A DNA stretch of 64,000 nt. Origin: Streptomyces fradiae ATCC 10745 = DSM 40063. GTDB lineage: Bacteria > Actinomycetota > Actinomycetes > Streptomycetales > Streptomycetaceae. The stretch lies in NCBI RefSeq assembly GCF_008704425.1, contig NZ_CP023696.1:310001-374000 (forward strand), written 5' to 3'. The notes beneath the pieces were generated by a model. It was not told the DNA's origin. It saw only the letters and a list, made by a program, of their open reading frames with translations, and ran no database searches. A program made the translations under genes and the position numbers. Of this stretch, positions 7,376 to 15,799 are shown in pieces. Every line of letters begins with the position of its first letter. Position 1 is the stretch's first letter.

Positions 7376-8583
7376 GCGATCGTGCCGCGGTTCCCGTGCT
7401 CGTCGACGACCGGGTGGCCGGCGCGCGCCCAGGCGCGCATGCCGCCCTCGACGTCCACGGCGCGCGCCCCGCGCTCGGCCAGGGCCCGCGCGCCCTTCTG
7501 GGAGCGCTGCCCGGATCGGCAGACCACCACCGCCTCCCGGTCCCGCACGGCCTCGGGCACCCCGTCGGCGGCGAGCAGCACGGAGAGCGGCAGGTGCACG
7601 GCGCCGGGCGCGTGGCCGGCCCGCCACTCGTCCTCCTCCCGTACGTCGAGGAGGACCGCCCCGCCCCGCGGGCCCGTCCGGGCGTGGGCCTGGCGAACCG
7701 ACACGCGCGCGCAGGCGGGGCGCGCGACGGGCAGGCCGGCCCCGGCCGCCGCGTCGAAGGCGTCGTCGAGGAGGGCGACCTCCCGCCCGGCGGCGTCGAG
7801 CAGGGACGCGGCGACGGCGGCGGGCGGGGCCAGGTCGTCGGGGGCCGGTCCGGCGGCGTCGCGGGGCGCCGTGCGGGCGTAGTGGGCGGGGATGTCGTCG
7901 AGCCCGGCGAGGAGGTCGGCGACGAAGGTGTCGGCGTCCTTGGCGAAGGCGTCGCCGGCGGACTTCTCGGCGCCGACGGTCGAGGGCCCGGCGGTGCCCG
8001 CGGCGAGGCCGGGGCGGGCGGAGGCGCTGCAACCGCCGAAGCCGTGGGTGGGCAGGACCGCCGTGCCGTCGGGCAGTTCGGCGGCGAGGCGGTGGGCGGA
8101 GGCGTAATGGTCGCGGGCGAGTCGTTCGGTGAGCCGGGGTTCGACCAGGTCGGGGCGGCCGACCGGGCCGATGGGGAGGGAGCCGCCGGTGAACGCGGCG
8201 ACGGGCGTGCCGGACTCCTCCAGGACGTATGCGGTGTGGTGCGGGGTGTGGCCGGGTGTGGCGAGGGCGCGCAGGGTGAGCGCGGCCCCGACGTGGACGC
8301 GGTCGCCGTCGTGGACGGGCACGTGCGGGCAGGAGGCGCCCGCGCCCGCGGGGACGAGGTAGGCGGCGCCGGTGAGGCGGGCGAGGCCGGGGCCGCCGGT
8401 GAGGTGGTCGTCGTGGAGGTGGGTCTCGAGCACATGGGTGAGGCGGACGCCGCGGGCGGCCGCCGCGGCGAGGACGCGGTCCACGTCGCGGGGCGGGTCG
8501 ACGGCGACGGCGTGCTCCGCGCCTCCCGCGAGGTGGCAGCGGTTGCCGAGCCCTTCGGTCTCGATGGTGTCGACGAAGAACAC
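7372..8583 (-). CDS. Metallo-beta-lactamase-fold hydrolase with C-terminal rhodanese domain (persulfide dioxygenase-like)
   Basis: A 403-residue cytoplasmic enzyme. The metal motif HLHDDH is at about residues 55-60, preceded by THVLET, with ATPGHTPHHTAY further on; this order is that of ETHE1-like persulfide dioxygenases. The C-terminal rhodanese domain contains LLDVREEDEWRAGHAPGAVH and the catalytic-loop Cys in VVVCRSGQRS. The architecture resembles CstB-like proteins, which convert persulfide to thiosulfate or sulfite. GTG at 8583 has AAAGGAG upstream. The coupled TauE/SafE gene downstream supports sulfide/persulfide detoxification, as in the cst operon of Firmicutes. No quinone reductase or CsoR/CstR-type repressor gene is seen adjacent. 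Confidence 0.85.
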   Translation of the reverse strand: MFFVDTIETEGLGNRCHLAGGAEHAVAVDPPRDVDRVLAAAAARGVRLTHVLETHLHDDHLTGGPGLARLTGAAYLVPAGAGASCPHVPVHDGDRVHVGAALTLRALATPGHTPHHTAYVLEESGTPVAAFTGGSLPIGPVGRPDLVEPRLTERLARDHYASAHRLAAELPDGTAVLPTHGFGGCSASARPGLAAGTAGPSTVGAEKSAGDAFAKDADTFVADLLAGLDDIPAHYARTAPRDAAGPAPDDLAPPAAVAASLLDAAGREVALLDDAFDAAAGAGLPVARPACARVSVRQAHARTGPRGGAVLLDVREEDEWRAGHAPGAVHLPLSVLLAADGVPEAVRDREAVVVCRSGQRSQKGARALAERGARAVDVEGGMRAWARAGHPVVDEHGNRGTIA

Positions 8584-8701
8584 GAGCGCTCCTTTCGGCT
8601 TCTTCCGGGTCGGCGGAGACGGCCAAGGGCGTGCGCGCACGGGTGGGGCGCGGCAGCCCACGGGCCACCCTTCGCGGGAGCGGCGGGGCGCACAAGGGGA
8701 G

Positions 8702-8742
8702 TTCGAGCCGTACGGGAGGGGCTTCGGGCCGTACGTGAGGGG
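8702..8742 (-). promoter_or_regulatory. 21-bp-spaced direct repeat upstream of the persulfide operon
   Basis: Two 20-bp copies, starting at 8702 and 8723, agree at 18 of 20 positions and share TTCG-R-GCCGTACG-K-GAGGGG. The 21-bp spacing is two helical turns, suitable for co-operative binding on one DNA face. They lie about 120-160 bp before the metallo-hydrolase start and after the P450 stop. Regulator unknown. Confidence 0.4.
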
Positions 8743-8822
8743 GCGGGCGGCCGCCGGAAGCGCACGGGCCCGGCGGGCCCCCGCGAGGGGACCGGCCGGG
8801 CCTTCGGTGCGGGCCGCGGGGG

Positions 8823-10166
8823 CTACCGCTCGCGCGGTGTGACGATCATGGGTACGTGGTCCGGGTGGGCCATCGCGGAGGCGGCGGCCTTCGGGGTGTG
8901 GCCCGGAGCGGGGCGCAGCCGCCAGCGGCGCAGGATCGTGGCGAGGGCGATCGTGGCCTCGGTCCAGGCGAAGGTGTCGCCGATGCACTTGCGGCTGCCC
9001 GCGCCGAAGGGGATGTAGGAGTGCCGGCTGATCTGCGCGGCCCGCTCGGGCAGCCAGCGGTCGGGGTCGAACGCGTCGGGCCGCTCGAAGACGGCGGGGT
9101 CCCGGTGCATCGCGTACAGGCTGAAGGCGACCTCCGTGCCGGCCGGAAGGCGGTGGCCGCCCAGCTCGACGGGGACGAGGGTGCGGCGCATCAGCAGCGT
9201 CACCCCGTAGAGGCGGATGGCCTCGTCGAGCACGCGGCGGATGCCGCCGAGCCGGCACAGGTCCTCGACGGCCAGCGGCCTGTCGCCGAGCACCTCGTCC
9301 AGCTCCGCGACGACCTGCTTCTCCACCTCGGGGTGGCGGGCCAGCTCGTAGAGGGCCCAGGACAGGGTGGACGCGGTGGTCTCCGAGCCGGCGAAGAGCA
9401 TCGTGACGAGCTCGTCGCGCACCTCGGTGTCGGTGAACGCCTCGCCGGTGTCGGCGTCCCGCGCGTCCAGGAGGACGGTGAGGAGGTCCGGGCGGCCAGT
9501 GCGGCCGGCGTCGCGGGTGCTGGTGATGACCTCGTCGATCACCCGGCGGAGGTTGGCCGCCGCCGTGTCGAAGTCGCGGTTGGCCGGTACGGGCAGCCGG
9601 TCGAGGAGCTTCGGGGACGCGGCCCGTATCAGCATGTTCTTGAGGATGACGGGGAGTTCCCGGCGGACGGCCTCCACGGCCGGGCGGCCGATGTCCGCCG
9701 AGAACATGGTCGCCGCCAGCGTCTCGATGGCGTACTCGGCCATGGCGTCCTCGACGGCGATGCGCTGCCCCGCCGTCCAGGAGTCGCTGAGGGCGGCGGC
9801 GCGGGCGCACATGAGCTCGGCGTACCCGGCGATCCGCTCGGGGTGGAAGATCGGCTGGATCAGGCGGCGGTGGCGGCGGTGGACGTCGCCGGTCGCGGTG
9901 GCGAGCCCGGTGCCCACCAGGGGGCGCACCCGGTCGAAGAGGCGGCCCTTCTCGAAGCTGCGGGCCTGCCGGACGGTCACCTCGTGGACGAGCTCGGGCG
10001 TGGTGGCCACGTACGTGGGGAGCGTCCCGAGGTCGACCCGGACGAGCTCCCCGGTCCGGCGGAGGGACTCGAGGAAGCCGAGCGGGTCGCGCCAGAGCTG
10101 CCAGGCGTGGCCGAGGAGGGGCAGCGCTCCGGGCGCGCGGGGAACCGAGTGGAGGTCGATTGACAC
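8823..10166 (-). CDS. Cytochrome P450 paired with terpene synthase
   Basis: A 447-residue P450, probably oxidising the sesquiterpene made by the adjacent synthase. Seen: the I-helix FAGSETTAS, the K-helix ExxR as EAIR in RRVLDEAIRLYG, and the heme loop FGAGSRKCIGD with the Cys ligand. Overall layout resembles CYP170/CYP183-type terpene P450s (N-terminal PRAPGALPLLGHAWQLWRDP). The GTG at 10166 is chosen: it follows AAAGGA, lies 19 bp after the synthase stop, and starts close to the conserved region; an upstream GTG/ATG extension would overlap the synthase. A ferredoxin or reductase gene is not adjacent. Confidence 0.85.
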   Translation of the reverse strand: MSIDLHSVPRAPGALPLLGHAWQLWRDPLGFLESLRRTGELVRVDLGTLPTYVATTPELVHEVTVRQARSFEKGRLFDRVRPLVGTGLATATGDVHRRHRRLIQPIFHPERIAGYAELMCARAAALSDSWTAGQRIAVEDAMAEYAIETLAATMFSADIGRPAVEAVRRELPVILKNMLIRAASPKLLDRLPVPANRDFDTAAANLRRVIDEVITSTRDAGRTGRPDLLTVLLDARDADTGEAFTDTEVRDELVTMLFAGSETTASTLSWALYELARHPEVEKQVVAELDEVLGDRPLAVEDLCRLGGIRRVLDEAIRLYGVTLLMRRTLVPVELGGHRLPAGTEVAFSLYAMHRDPAVFERPDAFDPDRWLPERAAQISRHSYIPFGAGSRKCIGDTFAWTEATIALATILRRWRLRPAPGHTPKAAASAMAHPDHVPMIVTPRER

Positions 10167-10185
10167 CGTGGGGGGATCCTTTGCT

Positions 10186-11283
10186 TCAGGCGGGCTGCGG
10201 TGCGGCACCGGCGGCACCGCCCGCTCGGGAGCTGCGGGGCAGCAGGTCCCACCACCACGACACGACCGGTATGCCGAGCGGCTCGTGGCCGGCGTCCACG
10301 GGCGTGTCGCGGAAGAAGGACGGGATGTCCGCCGGGTCCTCGGGCGTCGTGTACCGCACGGAGGTGATGCCCCAGTCCTGGGCTCCGCGGATGAAGTGGC
10401 CCAGGCTGCGCAGGTACTGCCGCAGCTGGGGGCTGCCGTGCTCGGACAGGTGGCCGGTGAGCCGCATGTAGAGGGTCATGACCCGGTCGCGCTGCGAGAT
10501 GGCGGTCTCCAGGGCCTTCTCGGGGCTGAGCCCGTCGTGCTCCTCCAGGACGCGCAGCGCGTTGAGGTAGTAGCCGGTCGCCCTGCTCTCCTTGTGGTGG
10601 GACAGGATGTCGTTGTCCCAGGTGATGATGAAGGACGCCATCTCGGTGGCGGCGCGCACGGCGGTGGCGTCGCGCTCGTGGGGCTGGAGTTCGAAGCCGT
10701 AGCCCATCTCCAGCATGGGCAGGACGACGGAGGTGGCGCCGTCGTAGAGCCGCATCAGCGTGTAGTCGTTGAGGTCCGGGACGGTGCCGTCGCGGCGGTG
10801 GGACGCCTCCCAGACGACGGAGAAGAAGTACTCGCGCAGCGCGTCCACCCAGCGGGCGGCCTGGCCGGCCGTGCCGTAGCGGTCGACGCGGAGTCTCAGG
10901 TCGCGCAGCCCGGCGGCGAGCGGGTCGTCGAGGAGGACGGGGGCCTCGGGGTTCTGCGCCACGCGCAGCAGGCGGTGGAGCTCGCCCGCGAGATCGCCGG
11001 GGCGGTGGCCCAGTTCGCCCTCCTCGCAGTGGCCGTCGTCGACGCCGAAGAGCCACAGGATGAAGTCGGCGAGGAGGGAGACCACTTCCTCCCGGCCCTC
11101 GGGGAGGATGCGGGCGGAGAACGTTCCGATGGTCTGGGCGACGAGCCGGCCGCGCAGCTCGTCGGAGCCTATGCGGAACGTCTCCGCCCACGCGGCGGTC
11201 TGCACGTCCGCGTCCGTGTGACACGGGTGGATCGCCGGTGGGATGGGGGAGAAGATCGGCGGTACTGCCAGCCCTGAACCCAC
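10186..11283 (-). CDS. Sesquiterpene synthase, selina-4(15),7(11)-diene synthase-like
   Basis: A 365-residue class I terpene cyclase converting farnesyl diphosphate to a sesquiterpene. The Asp-rich motif DDGHCE lies at residues 82-87 and the NSE triad N224/S228/E232 in NDILSHHKE. The effector triad of selinadiene synthase from Streptomyces pristinaespiralis (R178, D181, G182) is present at the same positions in MRLYDGATS, and from memory most of the sequence (for example EELRG/DELRG, GTFSARILPEGREEVVSLL) matches that enzyme closely. The GTG at 11283 has GGGAGG 5-6 nt upstream and gives the same N-terminal length. The P450 follows after 19 bp. Product specificity is inferred from recognisable similarity, not measured. 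Confidence 0.9.
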   Translation of the reverse strand: MGSGLAVPPIFSPIPPAIHPCHTDADVQTAAWAETFRIGSDELRGRLVAQTIGTFSARILPEGREEVVSLLADFILWLFGVDDGHCEEGELGHRPGDLAGELHRLLRVAQNPEAPVLLDDPLAAGLRDLRLRVDRYGTAGQAARWVDALREYFFSVVWEASHRRDGTVPDLNDYTLMRLYDGATSVVLPMLEMGYGFELQPHERDATAVRAATEMASFIITWDNDILSHHKESRATGYYLNALRVLEEHDGLSPEKALETAISQRDRVMTLYMRLTGHLSEHGSPQLRQYLRSLGHFIRGAQDWGITSVRYTTPEDPADIPSFFRDTPVDAGHEPLGIPVVSWWWDLLPRSSRAGGAAGAAPQPA

Positions 11284-11348
11284 AATGGCCTCCCTCTCGT
11301 CGCCGCTGCGACGCGGTATGTGGCGCGGAAGGCGTCATTGGCCGTCCC

Positions 11349-11407
11349 ATGCGCCACAGAAGTGATCAACTATGGCGCATAGTAGCCATCCGCTTGCGCC
11401 GAGCCAA
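11349..11407 (-). promoter_or_regulatory. Promoter and overlapping inverted repeats before the terpene synthase
   Basis: On the minus strand a -35 TTGGCT (11402-11407) and -10 TACTAT (11379-11384) are separated by exactly 17 bp, about 95 bp before the synthase start. Two perfect dyads overlap the -10: ACTATG-N3-CATAGT (11369-11383) and ATGCGCCA-N16-TGGCGCAT (11349-11356 with 11373-11380). This arrangement suggests repression of the terpene operon by a dimeric regulator not encoded next to it. Confidence 0.6.
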
Positions 11408-11437
11408 CGGGACGAGTAGTGGCACAACGGGCACTCT

Positions 11438-11467
11438 GACGGCGTTTGACGGAGTTTGACGGCCTGT
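11438..11467. repeat. 10-bp periodic GACGG repeat
   Basis: GACGG recurs at 11438, 11448 and 11458 (GACGGCGTTT, GACGGAGTTT, GACGGCCTGT) between cvnE and the terpene promoter. One helical turn spacing; function unknown. Confidence 0.5.
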
Positions 11468-11475
11468 CACCCGAT

Positions 11476-12915
11476 CTAACGGAACAGTGACTTCCACCAC
11501 GCTCCACCGCTCTGACCTGCGGCGGCGTTGTGTCCCGGCTCGGCGGGCGCCGTGGGCGCCGGGTCCGGCAGCGGTCCCGGCGCGGTGGAGGCGAAGTCCC
11601 GCGGCGGCCGCGCCGCCGGGGCGCCCACCCTCACCGGCGGCGTGAACGAGACCGGAAGCGCCTCCAGGCGCCCCGACAGCCAGGCGGCCCGCACGCTGAG
11701 CTCGGTGTCCGCCACGGCGAGGCGCAGGTCGGGCAGCCGGGCCAGCAGGGTGTCGATGCCGGTGTCGGCGATGGCGCGGCCGATGTCCTGGCCGGGGCAC
11801 TCGTGCGGGCCGCTGCTGAAGGAGAGATGGGCGCGGTTGCCGTGCAGCGGCTTGGTCAGGTCGGGCCGGATCTCCGGGTCGGTGTTGCCGGCCGCGAGGC
11901 CCAGCAGGAGCATGTCGCCCGCGCGGATCTGCTGCCCGCCGAGCACCGTGTCCCCGGTCGCCCAGCGGCCGGGGATGACGGAGAGCGGGGGCTCGTCCCA
12001 CAGCACCTGCTCCAGGGCGTCCGGGAGCGTCATGTGGCCGCCGGTCAGGTTGGCGCGGAAGCGGCGGTCGGTCAGCACCATGCGCAGGGTGTTGGCGATC
12101 AGGTTGACCGTGGTCTCGTTGGCGGCGACGAGGACCAGGCGCAGGTGCTCCAGGATCTCGTCGTCGGTGAGCTCGGCCTCGTGGGCGATGAGGCGGGTGG
12201 CCAGGTCGTGGCCCGGCACGGTCTTCTTCCGGTCCGTCAGGGCGCGCAGCGTGCGCACGACGAACTCGTTGCTCGTCAGGGCGGTCTCGCTGCCCTTCAT
12301 CAGGTCGAGGGCGGCGTCGGTCAGCCGGGGGCCGTACTCCTCCGGCATGCCCAGCAGCTGGGTCATGACGAGCATCGGCAGCTTCTCGGCGAACTCGGCG
12401 ATGAGGTCCGCGTGGCCGCGGTCGGCGAAGGAGTCCACCAGCTGGTCGGTGTAGCGGATCACGTAGCGGCGGATGCCCCGGCGGTCGAACTGCTCCAGGC
12501 TGTCGGTGACCGCCGCGCGCAGCCGCTCGTGCTCCTGGCCGTCGGCGAACACGCAGACCGGCTGCCAGTCGACCATCGGCCGCAGCGGAGAGTCGGCGGA
12601 GACGCGCCCCTCGCGGAACATCCGCCAGATGCGGGAGTCGCGGGAGAACCGCGACGGCGAGCGCATGACCTCCAGGTTCTCCCGGTGGCCGAGGACCATC
12701 CAGGCCGGCAGGTCGCCGTGGAGGAGGACGGGGGCGACGGGACCGTGCTCGCGGCGCAGCGCCTCGTACAGGGCCCTCGGGTCGCGTTCGGCCTCGGGGC
12801 CGTAGATGCGGCGCAGCCCCGTGGCGCCGATGCCGGCGGCGCCGCCGTGGGCGTGGGCGGGGCAGCCGGGGGGCGGGGTGAGGCCGGAGGCGGTCTCGGG
12901 GTGGGGGGCGGTCAT
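11476..12915 (-). CDS. cvnE: Conservon P450 (CYP157-like), lacks ExxR
   Basis: A 479-residue P450 ending the conservon. Heme loop FSSGPHECPGQDIG is intact, with the Cys ligand. The K-helix reads LEQVLWDEPPL: where other P450s have E-x-x-R, this protein has Q-V-L-W. Loss of ExxR is the known peculiarity of the CYP157 family of Streptomyces (EQSLW in CYP157C1). The I helix has LVAANETTVN, keeping an E-T-T. The tail after residue about 435 is Pro/Ala-rich. ATG at 12915 overlaps the cvnD stop (ATGA). The conservon model places it as a membrane-associated partner of the CvnD GTPase module; substrate unknown. Confidence 0.9.
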   Translation of the reverse strand: MTAPHPETASGLTPPPGCPAHAHGGAAGIGATGLRRIYGPEAERDPRALYEALRREHGPVAPVLLHGDLPAWMVLGHRENLEVMRSPSRFSRDSRIWRMFREGRVSADSPLRPMVDWQPVCVFADGQEHERLRAAVTDSLEQFDRRGIRRYVIRYTDQLVDSFADRGHADLIAEFAEKLPMLVMTQLLGMPEEYGPRLTDAALDLMKGSETALTSNEFVVRTLRALTDRKKTVPGHDLATRLIAHEAELTDDEILEHLRLVLVAANETTVNLIANTLRMVLTDRRFRANLTGGHMTLPDALEQVLWDEPPLSVIPGRWATGDTVLGGQQIRAGDMLLLGLAAGNTDPEIRPDLTKPLHGNRAHLSFSSGPHECPGQDIGRAIADTGIDTLLARLPDLRLAVADTELSVRAAWLSGRLEALPVSFTPPVRVGAPAARPPRDFASTAPGPLPDPAPTAPAEPGHNAAAGQSGGAWWKSLFR

Positions 12916-13562
12916 GACGCCTCCTGGGTCGTGGCGAGGGTCTGCAGGTAGCGCATCAGCGTCATCAGGACGTCCCGGCTGGATCCCCGGTCCCGGGCGT
13001 CGCAGGGGACGATGGGGACGGTCGGGTGCAGGTCGAGGGCGGTGCGCAGCTCCTCGACCGGGTACGTGGGCGCGTCCGGGAAGGTGTTGACGGCGACGAC
13101 GAACGGCACGCGGCGCTCCTCCAGCCGGCCGAGCACGTCGAAGCTGACCTCCAGGCGTCGGGTGTCGACCAGGACGACCGCGCCGAGGGCGCCCTCGAAC
13201 AGGCCGCGCCACAGGAACCAGAAGCGCTCCTGGCCCGGCGTGCCGAACAGGTACAGGACCAGCTCGTGGTTGATGCTGATCCGGCCGAAGTCCATGGCCA
13301 CGGTGGTCGAGGTCTTGCCGTCGACCCCGGAGGTGTCGTCGACGCCGACCCCGGCCTGGGTCATCGTCTCCTCGGTGGTGAGCGGGCGGATCTCGCTGAC
13401 GGAGCCGACGAAGGTGGTCTTGCCCACGCCGAACCCGCCCACGATCACCACCTTGACGGCCGTCTTGGCCGTCTCCGGCAGCACGTCCTCGGTGCGCGGC
13501 CCCCGAACCGCGGCGCCGCCGTGCTGCTCGGAGCCGTCGTGCTCAGAGCTTCTGAAGTCCAT
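12912..13562 (-). CDS. cvnD: Conservon Ras-like GTPase
   Basis: A 216-residue small GTPase. P-loop GGFGVGKTT near residues 42-50; switch/Walker B region FGTPGQERFWFLW near 105-117 (DTAG-type motif as GTPGQ); VAVNTF near 156 occupies the NKxD position. CvnD proteins cycle GTP/GDP and associate with CvnA-C at the membrane. It overlaps cvnC by 20 nt and cvnE by 4 nt, so expression is tightly coupled. Confidence 0.95.
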   Translation of the reverse strand: MDFRSSEHDGSEQHGGAAVRGPRTEDVLPETAKTAVKVVIVGGFGVGKTTFVGSVSEIRPLTTEETMTQAGVGVDDTSGVDGKTSTTVAMDFGRISINHELVLYLFGTPGQERFWFLWRGLFEGALGAVVLVDTRRLEVSFDVLGRLEERRVPFVVAVNTFPDAPTYPVEELRTALDLHPTVPIVPCDARDRGSSRDVLMTLMRYLQTLATTQEAS

Positions 13563-13905
13563 CGATCACTGCCTCAATCAACGCGCGGTCGGGGAGTCGG
13601 GCGGGTGGGACGGGTGCGCGGGCGACGATGCGGTTGTCGGCGAGGAGGTCGCCGAGCAGCACCGTGACGACGCTGACCGGGAGGCGCAGGTACGCGGAGA
13701 TCTCGGCGACGGACAGCGGTGACTGGCACAGCTGTACGATCGCCGCGTGCTCCGGCTGCATCCCCGGCTTGGCACCGGACCTCGCCACGATCAGCGTGAC
13801 GAGGTCGAGTCGGGCGGGTACCGACCCGCCACTGCGTCCCCCCGTGATCACATAGAGCCGCTCGGGACTGGAGTCCTCCCAGTCACCGCCGCCCGCTCCG
13901 CTCAC
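13543..13905 (-). CDS. cvnC: Conservon DUF742 protein
   Basis: A 120-residue DUF742 protein: SPERLYVITGGRSGG near 12-26, then a winged-helix-like segment (CQSPLSVAEISAYLRLPVSV) and DRALIEAVIDGLQKL at the C-terminus. It interacts with the CvnD GTPase in studied conservons. The start is the GTG at 13905 overlapping the cvnB stop (GTGA). Confidence 0.93.
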   Translation of the reverse strand: MSGAGGGDWEDSSPERLYVITGGRSGGSVPARLDLVTLIVARSGAKPGMQPEHAAIVQLCQSPLSVAEISAYLRLPVSVVTVLLGDLLADNRIVARAPVPPARLPDRALIEAVIDGLQKL

Positions 13906-14312
13906 CTGGTGCCCTGCCCGTCCTGTCGCGGCGGGCTGCTCAGGTGTTCGCCGATGCGCAGGACCAGGTCGCGCATGCGCTGGCCCATCAGGCCGGCGTC
14001 GACGCCCTCGCCGGCGAGGACGGCCAGGTACGCCCCCGCGCCCGCGGCCATCAGGTAGAAGAAGCCGCCGTCCATCTCGATCACGACGAGGCGCATCCGG
14101 CCGTCGCTCTGCGGCAGTTCCGAGGCGACGGCGCCGGCCAGGGACTGCAGGCCCGCGCAGGCGGCGGCGAGCCGGTCGGCCGTGTCGTGGTCGGTGCCGT
14201 ACTGGGCCATGCGCAGACCGTCGGCCGAGAGCACGACCACGTGTCGGGTTTGCGGCACGCCTTCCGCGAGGTCCTTGAGCATCCAGTCCATATTGGCCTG
14301 CTGCTTGATCAT
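13902..14312 (-). CDS. cvnB: Conservon roadblock/LC7 protein
   Basis: A 136-residue roadblock/LC7-fold protein (MDWMLKDLAEGVPQTRHVVV then LSADGLRMAQYG; later GGFFYLMAAGAGAYLAVLAG), the family that pairs with small GTPases. ATG at 14312 overlaps the cvnA stop as ATGA. Length and order are as in other Streptomyces conservons. Confidence 0.94.
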   Translation of the reverse strand: MIKQQANMDWMLKDLAEGVPQTRHVVVLSADGLRMAQYGTDHDTADRLAAACAGLQSLAGAVASELPQSDGRMRLVVIEMDGGFFYLMAAGAGAYLAVLAGEGVDAGLMGQRMRDLVLRIGEHLSSPPRQDGQGTR

Positions 14313-15799
14313 TGCTGAGAGTTCCCCTTGCTTGCGTCGTTGGGCTCCCCGGACAGGCCGCTCTGGAAGGCGGCCAGCCACATTCCGGGCTGCACCTGAG
14401 GTGCCGGCTCCTGGTCGGGAGCCGGGGTCGCGGGCGTCGTCGACGCCTGGCCCGAGGCTGCGGCCGGTGCGGCGGGTGCGGCCTGCGGCGGCTCGGCGAG
14501 CGGCTTCCTGCGGCGTCGCTGCGGGAGGCCGTTCGCGGACCGCTCGACCACCGTCGGGACCTCCTCGTCGGCCACCGGGCCGGTCGCGGGACGCGCCGCG
14601 GGGGCCGGGACGGAGGCGGGGGCGACCGGGACGGTGGTGCGGGGTACGGAGGACGCGCCGATGCCGTGGGCGAGACCGGAGGCGGCGGCGACGGTGGTGA
14701 TCAGCTCCTGCGGGACGACGACGACGGCGCGGACACCGCCGTACGCGGAGGAGCGCAGCGAGACCTGGAAGCCGTACGCCTGCGCGAGCCGGCCGACGAC
14801 GGCCAGGCCGAGGCGCGGGGTCTCCCCCAGGTCGTTGAGGTCGATGCCCTGCTGGGCCTGGCGCAGCATGCGCTCGGCGCGCTTGCGCGCCTCCTCGCTC
14901 ATCGACACGCCGCCGTCCTCGATCTCGACGGCGATGCCGGACTGCACGTCGACGGCGGTCAGGTGGACCTTCGTCTGCGGCGGGGAGTAGCGGGTGGCGT
15001 TGTCCAGGATCTCGGCGAGCGCGTGGATGAGCGGCTCGACCGCGGGCCCGGTGACGGCGACCTCGGTGACGGAGTGCAGTTCGACGCGCTGGTAGTCGAT
15101 GATCCGGGACATCGCGCCGCGCAGCACGCTGTAGAGCGGGACGGCCCTGCTCCACTGGCGGCCCGGCCGGGCGCCGCCGAGCACGGCGATGGAGTCGGCG
15201 AGCCGGCCGATCAGGGCCGTGCCGTGGTCGATGCGCAGCAGGTCGCCGAAGACCTCGGGGCTGTGGCCGTGCCGGTCCTCCATCGCCCGCAGCTCCTGCG
15301 CCTGCTGGTGGACGATGGCCTGGACGCGGCGGGCGATGTTGACGAAGGCACGCTGGGCGGACTCGCGCAGGTCCTCCTCGGCGACGACGGCGTCGACGAC
15401 GACGCGCACGACGGCCTGGTGCTCCTCGGGGGCGGTGAGCGAGCCGAGGACGTCCTCGGGGAACTCCCCGGCGCGCAGTCGCCGCACGGCGTCCGGCAGG
15501 AGTGTTCCCGCCAGGTGGGCGGTCTCGGCGTGCCGGCGGGCCAGCGCCGTGTCGCGCGCGGCGACCGTGCGGCGCAGTTCCTCGATCACCCGCCCCCTGC
15601 GTGCGACCTCGCTGCCCAGGACGGCGAGGACGAGAGCGGACACCCCTCCGGCGACCGCGACCGGTCCCCGGGCGGAAGCCTCCACCATGGCCACCGAGAC
15701 CCCGGTGGCGATGGCGATCACAGCGGCGGGCAGCAGCCACACGAAAGATGCCGCGGACCGCGGGCTTCCACTTCCGGGCGACGATTCCTCACGGATCAT
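14309..15799 (-). CDS. cvnA: Conservon sensor histidine-kinase-like protein
   Basis: A 496-residue membrane protein. Two hydrophobic segments lie near residues 15-60 (FVWLLPAAVIAIATGVSVAM and VAVAGGVSALVLAVLGSEVA), then a coiled helical region, a nitrate-sensor-like kinase core and an HATPase domain with LAEILDNATRYSPP (N box, near 250) and AVEIEDGGVSM/LGLAVVGRLA (G boxes). The C-terminus is Ala/Pro-rich and disordered. No obvious phospho-acceptor H-box is visible, as for other CvnA. ATG at 15799 is preferred because GAGGG precedes it at a suitable distance; an ATG six codons upstream lacks a ribosome site. It heads a five-gene operon with overlapping junctions throughout. Confidence 0.92.
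   Translation of the reverse strand: MIREESSPGSGSPRSAASFVWLLPAAVIAIATGVSVAMVEASARGPVAVAGGVSALVLAVLGSEVARRGRVIEELRRTVAARDTALARRHAETAHLAGTLLPDAVRRLRAGEFPEDVLGSLTAPEEHQAVVRVVVDAVVAEEDLRESAQRAFVNIARRVQAIVHQQAQELRAMEDRHGHSPEVFGDLLRIDHGTALIGRLADSIAVLGGARPGRQWSRAVPLYSVLRGAMSRIIDYQRVELHSVTEVAVTGPAVEPLIHALAEILDNATRYSPPQTKVHLTAVDVQSGIAVEIEDGGVSMSEEARKRAERMLRQAQQGIDLNDLGETPRLGLAVVGRLAQAYGFQVSLRSSAYGGVRAVVVVPQELITTVAAASGLAHGIGASSVPRTTVPVAPASVPAPAARPATGPVADEEVPTVVERSANGLPQRRRRKPLAEPPQAAPAAPAAASGQASTTPATPAPDQEPAPQVQPGMWLAAFQSGLSGEPNDASKGNSQQ

Noticed and set aside
5168..7882. Plus-strand frame of about 900 codons
   Set aside because: Composition-driven; antisense to the TauE and metallo-hydrolase genes, no recognisable domain.
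6144..8765. Second minus frame of about 870 codons over the persulfide operon
   Set aside because: Pure Arg/Pro/Ala sequence in the wrong frame; the two real genes overlap by GTGA in other frames.
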